DNA from: Candidatus Omnitrophota bacterium | GTDB lineage: Bacteria; Omnitrophota; Gorgyraeia; Gygaellales; JAHJCI01 | Reading direction: 5' to 3' | Length of the DNA: 6,709 nucleotides | NCBI GenBank assembly: GCA_018813085.1 | Contig: JAHJCI010000189.1 | Location: 1-6,709, forward strand | Shown here: one piece after another, positions 5,553 through 6,709 of the stretch | How positions within the stretch are numbered: the first letter of the stretch is position 1 | How the letters are laid out: each line of letters opens with the position of its first letter | Notes under the pieces: model-generated | The model's database searches: none | The model's input: only the letters and a program-made list of their open reading frames with translations | What the model was told of the DNA's origin: nothing | Translations under genes and position numbers: made by a program

Positions 5553-6197
5553 ATGGAGCAAATAGACAGATGCGATCAGGGGATAGATGAGAGATTAAAA
5601 CAATTAAATCAATTGTATAAACAGATACCGGATGCTGATTGTAGTAATTGCAATAGACACGGAGAATGCTGCCTGAGTGTATTTGTAAGGGCAATTGAAT
5701 TTGAGAACATACAAAGATATATGGATGAATATTTAGGGGATGAGCAAAAAAGGTCTATAAGAAAACAGGTATTGGAAAACTATCATATAAGAAGTATATA
5801 TATGCAAGCAGGAAAGAAAACATCTCTAAGGCTAAGATGTTTATTCTTAAATAACGTAGGAAAATGCATGATATATTCAATTAGGCCCCTGGTTTGTCGA
5901 ATAAATGCAGGGTTGGTTGCCAAGCAAGATTTAAAAATTAGCGATATAGATGGTTATTTTAAATATCTGGATAATGACTATATAACCAATGTTCAGTTGA
6001 TGGAATTCTGGTTGATGTTTAAGATTGTAGGGGCAAAGAAGGTCGTTGAACTCATCCGAAATGATGGTTTGGCAAGCCGAAGGAATTTGCACAATCTCGA
6101 TTTTAAGAATAGCCTCCCCAAAAACCTAAATAGAAGATTAAGACGCCCAAATACCTGTATTCTGGACCGAATATCTAAAACCCAAAATTTGCATTAG
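5553..6197 (+). CDS. YkgJ-family cysteine cluster protein
   Basis: This 214-residue protein is of the CxxCxxCC (YkgJ) family, thought to chelate Zn or an Fe-S cluster. The pattern is complete: C30, C33, C39, C40 (CSNCNRHGECC), then C96 (RLRCLFLNN), C105 (GKCMIYSIRP) and C115 (LVCR). The CxxY-x-x-RP-x-x-CR ending is the most distinctive part of the family. The N-terminus (MEQIDRCDQGIDERLKQLNQLYKQIPD) is the usual lead-in helix. Residues about 120-214 are family-variable, and the basic tail gives no clue to function. AGGAA at 5540-5544, 8 nt upstream, supports ATG 5553. The gap of 80 nt to the arginase gene is larger than elsewhere in the operon, but the genes are co-directional. YkgJ proteins often lie near radical SAM and RiPP genes without a settled role; metal or cluster supply, or a second modification, are guesses. 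Confidence 0.85.
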   Translation: MEQIDRCDQGIDERLKQLNQLYKQIPDADCSNCNRHGECCLSVFVRAIEFENIQRYMDEYLGDEQKRSIRKQVLENYHIRSIYMQAGKKTSLRLRCLFLNNVGKCMIYSIRPLVCRINAGLVAKQDLKISDIDGYFKYLDNDYITNVQLMEFWLMFKIVGAKKVVELIRNDGLASRRNLHNLDFKNSLPKNLNRRLRRPNTCILDRISKTQNLH

Positions 6198-6207
6198 AGA
6201 TATCTCT
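6196..6207. repeat. 12-bp perfect palindrome at the YkgJ stop
   Basis: AGAGATATCTCT overlaps the TAG stop of the YkgJ gene and is followed by CTGTTTT. A 12-bp palindrome without a loop is a poor terminator stem; it could be a protein-binding site or chance. No other terminator is visible in this gap. Confidence 0.3.
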
Positions 6208-6288
6208 CTGTTTTAACATACTCAACGACAAAAAATTATGCAATAAGTCCCTGGCATAAAAAAGTTCAGGTAAAATTTTGGGATTACC

Positions 6289-6329
6289 CCGCCGTTTTCC
6301 AAAATTTCCACGGGAAATTTTGGCGGCGG
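6289..6329. repeat. Strong hairpin (inverted repeat) with GC clamp
   Basis: CCAAAATTTCC (6299-6309) and GGAAATTTTGG (6313-6323) are perfect complements with a 3-base ACG loop. The stem continues through CCGCCG (6289-6294) and CGGCGG (6324-6329) across a TTTT bulge on the left side only. This 17-bp stem is much too regular for chance. It lacks a following T-run in either direction, so it is not a classic terminator. It looks like a REP/BIME-type palindromic unit or an mRNA-processing structure. Confidence 0.75.
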
Positions 6330-6338
6330 CCCTGCGGG

Positions 6339-6362
6339 CAGATTTTGCTATTGCAAAATCTG
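6339..6362. repeat. Second hairpin, 10-bp perfect stem
   Basis: CAGATTTTGC (6339-6348) and GCAAAATCTG (6353-6362) pair perfectly around a TATT loop. It begins 10 nt after the first hairpin and ends 8 nt before the AGGGA ribosome binding site (6371-6375) of the next gene. The pair together resembles a two-hairpin dispersed element, or a structure controlling translation or mRNA stability of the downstream gene. Confidence 0.7.
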
Positions 6363-6381
6363 GGTTAAAGAGGGAAATCAA

Positions 6382-6709
6382 TTGAGTTGGCCTAAGGAAG
6401 ATAGAATTGTGTTTGCTTGTTCGAGGATAAATGCAAATGCGAAGCTTTGCCAAGAAATCAAGGAGAATCTTAATAGCGATTTAAACTGGGATTATTTGCT
6501 TGAAACGGCAGAAGATGATGGTGTTATTTCTTTATTATATCGGATTTTAAAGGATTTTGGGAATGGCCTTGTTCCGGATAGGGTGGGGGATATACTAAAG
6601 AGAAATTATCTTGAGACTACTGCAAGAAACTTCTTTATTCGGTTTTTTCTTGATATTTCTTCAAGGAAATACTCCCCTATTGTCGCATCTCCTATGTTTT
6701 CTGGAGTAA
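6382..6709 (+). CDS. Nucleotidyltransferase family protein (NTP_transf_5-like), 5' part only
   Basis: There are 109 codons, open to the window edge. The N-terminal region LNWDYLLETAEDDGVISLLYRIL (about 35-56, here with an acidic GVISLLY segment), followed by PDRVGDILKRNYLETTARN (65-83), matches the start of the 'uncharacterised nucleotidyltransferase' family (PF14907). This family recurs in lasso-type RiPP clusters with B2, PqqD and HprK-like genes, and in exopolysaccharide loci. The catalytic G-S/G-x-x-D motif would lie downstream, outside the window, so activity cannot be judged. TTG 6382 is chosen because AGGGA (6371-6375) lies 6 nt upstream; no ATG is in frame before residue 105. The last 15-20 codons (from about SSRKYSPIV) no longer look like the family, so a frameshift or assembly edge effect near 6660-6709 is possible. 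Confidence 0.6.
   Translation, partial: MSWPKEDRIVFACSRINANAKLCQEIKENLNSDLNWDYLLETAEDDGVISLLYRILKDFGNGLVPDRVGDILKRNYLETTARNFFIRFFLDISSRKYSPIVASPMFSGV

Noticed and set aside
6289..6362. Rho-independent terminator at the tandem hairpins
   Set aside because: Neither hairpin is followed by a T-run on either strand, so intrinsic termination is not supported.
6175..6453. Minus-strand 92-codon ORF across the YkgJ / nucleotidyltransferase gap
   Set aside because: It runs through both hairpins and into the start of the nucleotidyltransferase gene, with repetitive low-complexity translation; the hairpins explain the open frame.
1..6709. CRISPR array, tRNA, rRNA, riboswitch or transposase gene
   Set aside because: I saw no regularly spaced direct repeats, cloverleaf with CCA end, rRNA-like segment or transposase motif on either strand.

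Overview
The window is one strand-consistent accessory locus, with every supported gene on the + strand. It comes from a moderately AT-rich bacterium with an outer membrane: it carries a Wza-type polysaccharide export protein, and two genes start with periplasmic signal peptides. The gene mix and the G-rich dispersed repeats resemble uncultured environmental lineages such as Omnitrophota. That placement is a weak inference; no rRNA or other marker gene is present.

Layout. Bases 48-259 form a compact element with about 28-bp imperfect terminal inverted repeats (MITE-like), ending 12 bp before the first gene. Next come two envelope genes typical of exopolysaccharide loci: a Poly_export/SLBB protein with one N-terminal TPR (272-1105), and a secreted SurA/PpiC-like protein with a degenerate parvulin domain (1117-2073). 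By a 4-nt ATGA overlap the operon continues into peptide-maturation genes: a lasso-type B2 transglutaminase-fold protease (2070-2480), a PqqD-like peptide-binding protein (2494-2775), an HPr-kinase-like protein (2838-3596, probably starting further upstream), and a radical SAM/SPASM protein (3611-4630). A 39-codon ORF (4614-4733) overlaps the end of the radical SAM gene and sits behind a perfect AAGGAGGT ribosome binding site. An arginase-fold UPF0489 protein of the peptide arginase type (4747-5472), a YkgJ/CxxCxxCC metal-cluster protein (5553-6197), an intergenic region full of hairpins, and the 5' part of an NTP_transf_5-type nucleotidyltransferase (6382 to the window end) follow.

How the genes may work together. 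The 39-residue ORF looks like the precursor of a ribosomally made, modified peptide (RiPP). It has a basic leader with a YxxP motif (Y9-P12), of the kind bound by PqqD-like domains, a Thr-Tyr step (T21-Y22) that fits the lasso rule of Thr at position -2 for B2 cleavage, and a C-terminal segment with three Cys and one Arg. The radical SAM/SPASM enzyme could crosslink the Cys residues, the UPF0489 protein could convert the Arg to ornithine, the B2 protein could remove the leader, and the HprK-like kinase and nucleotidyltransferase could phosphorylate or nucleotidylate the product or a carrier. Two points make the locus unusual. The lasso-type B2/PqqD/HprK/nucleotidyltransferase set accompanies a core with no Asp or Glu after the predicted cleavage site, so it cannot form a canonical lasso ring. 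The set is also joined to an exopolysaccharide export operon. All of this is read from motifs and context; nothing here proves the chemistry.
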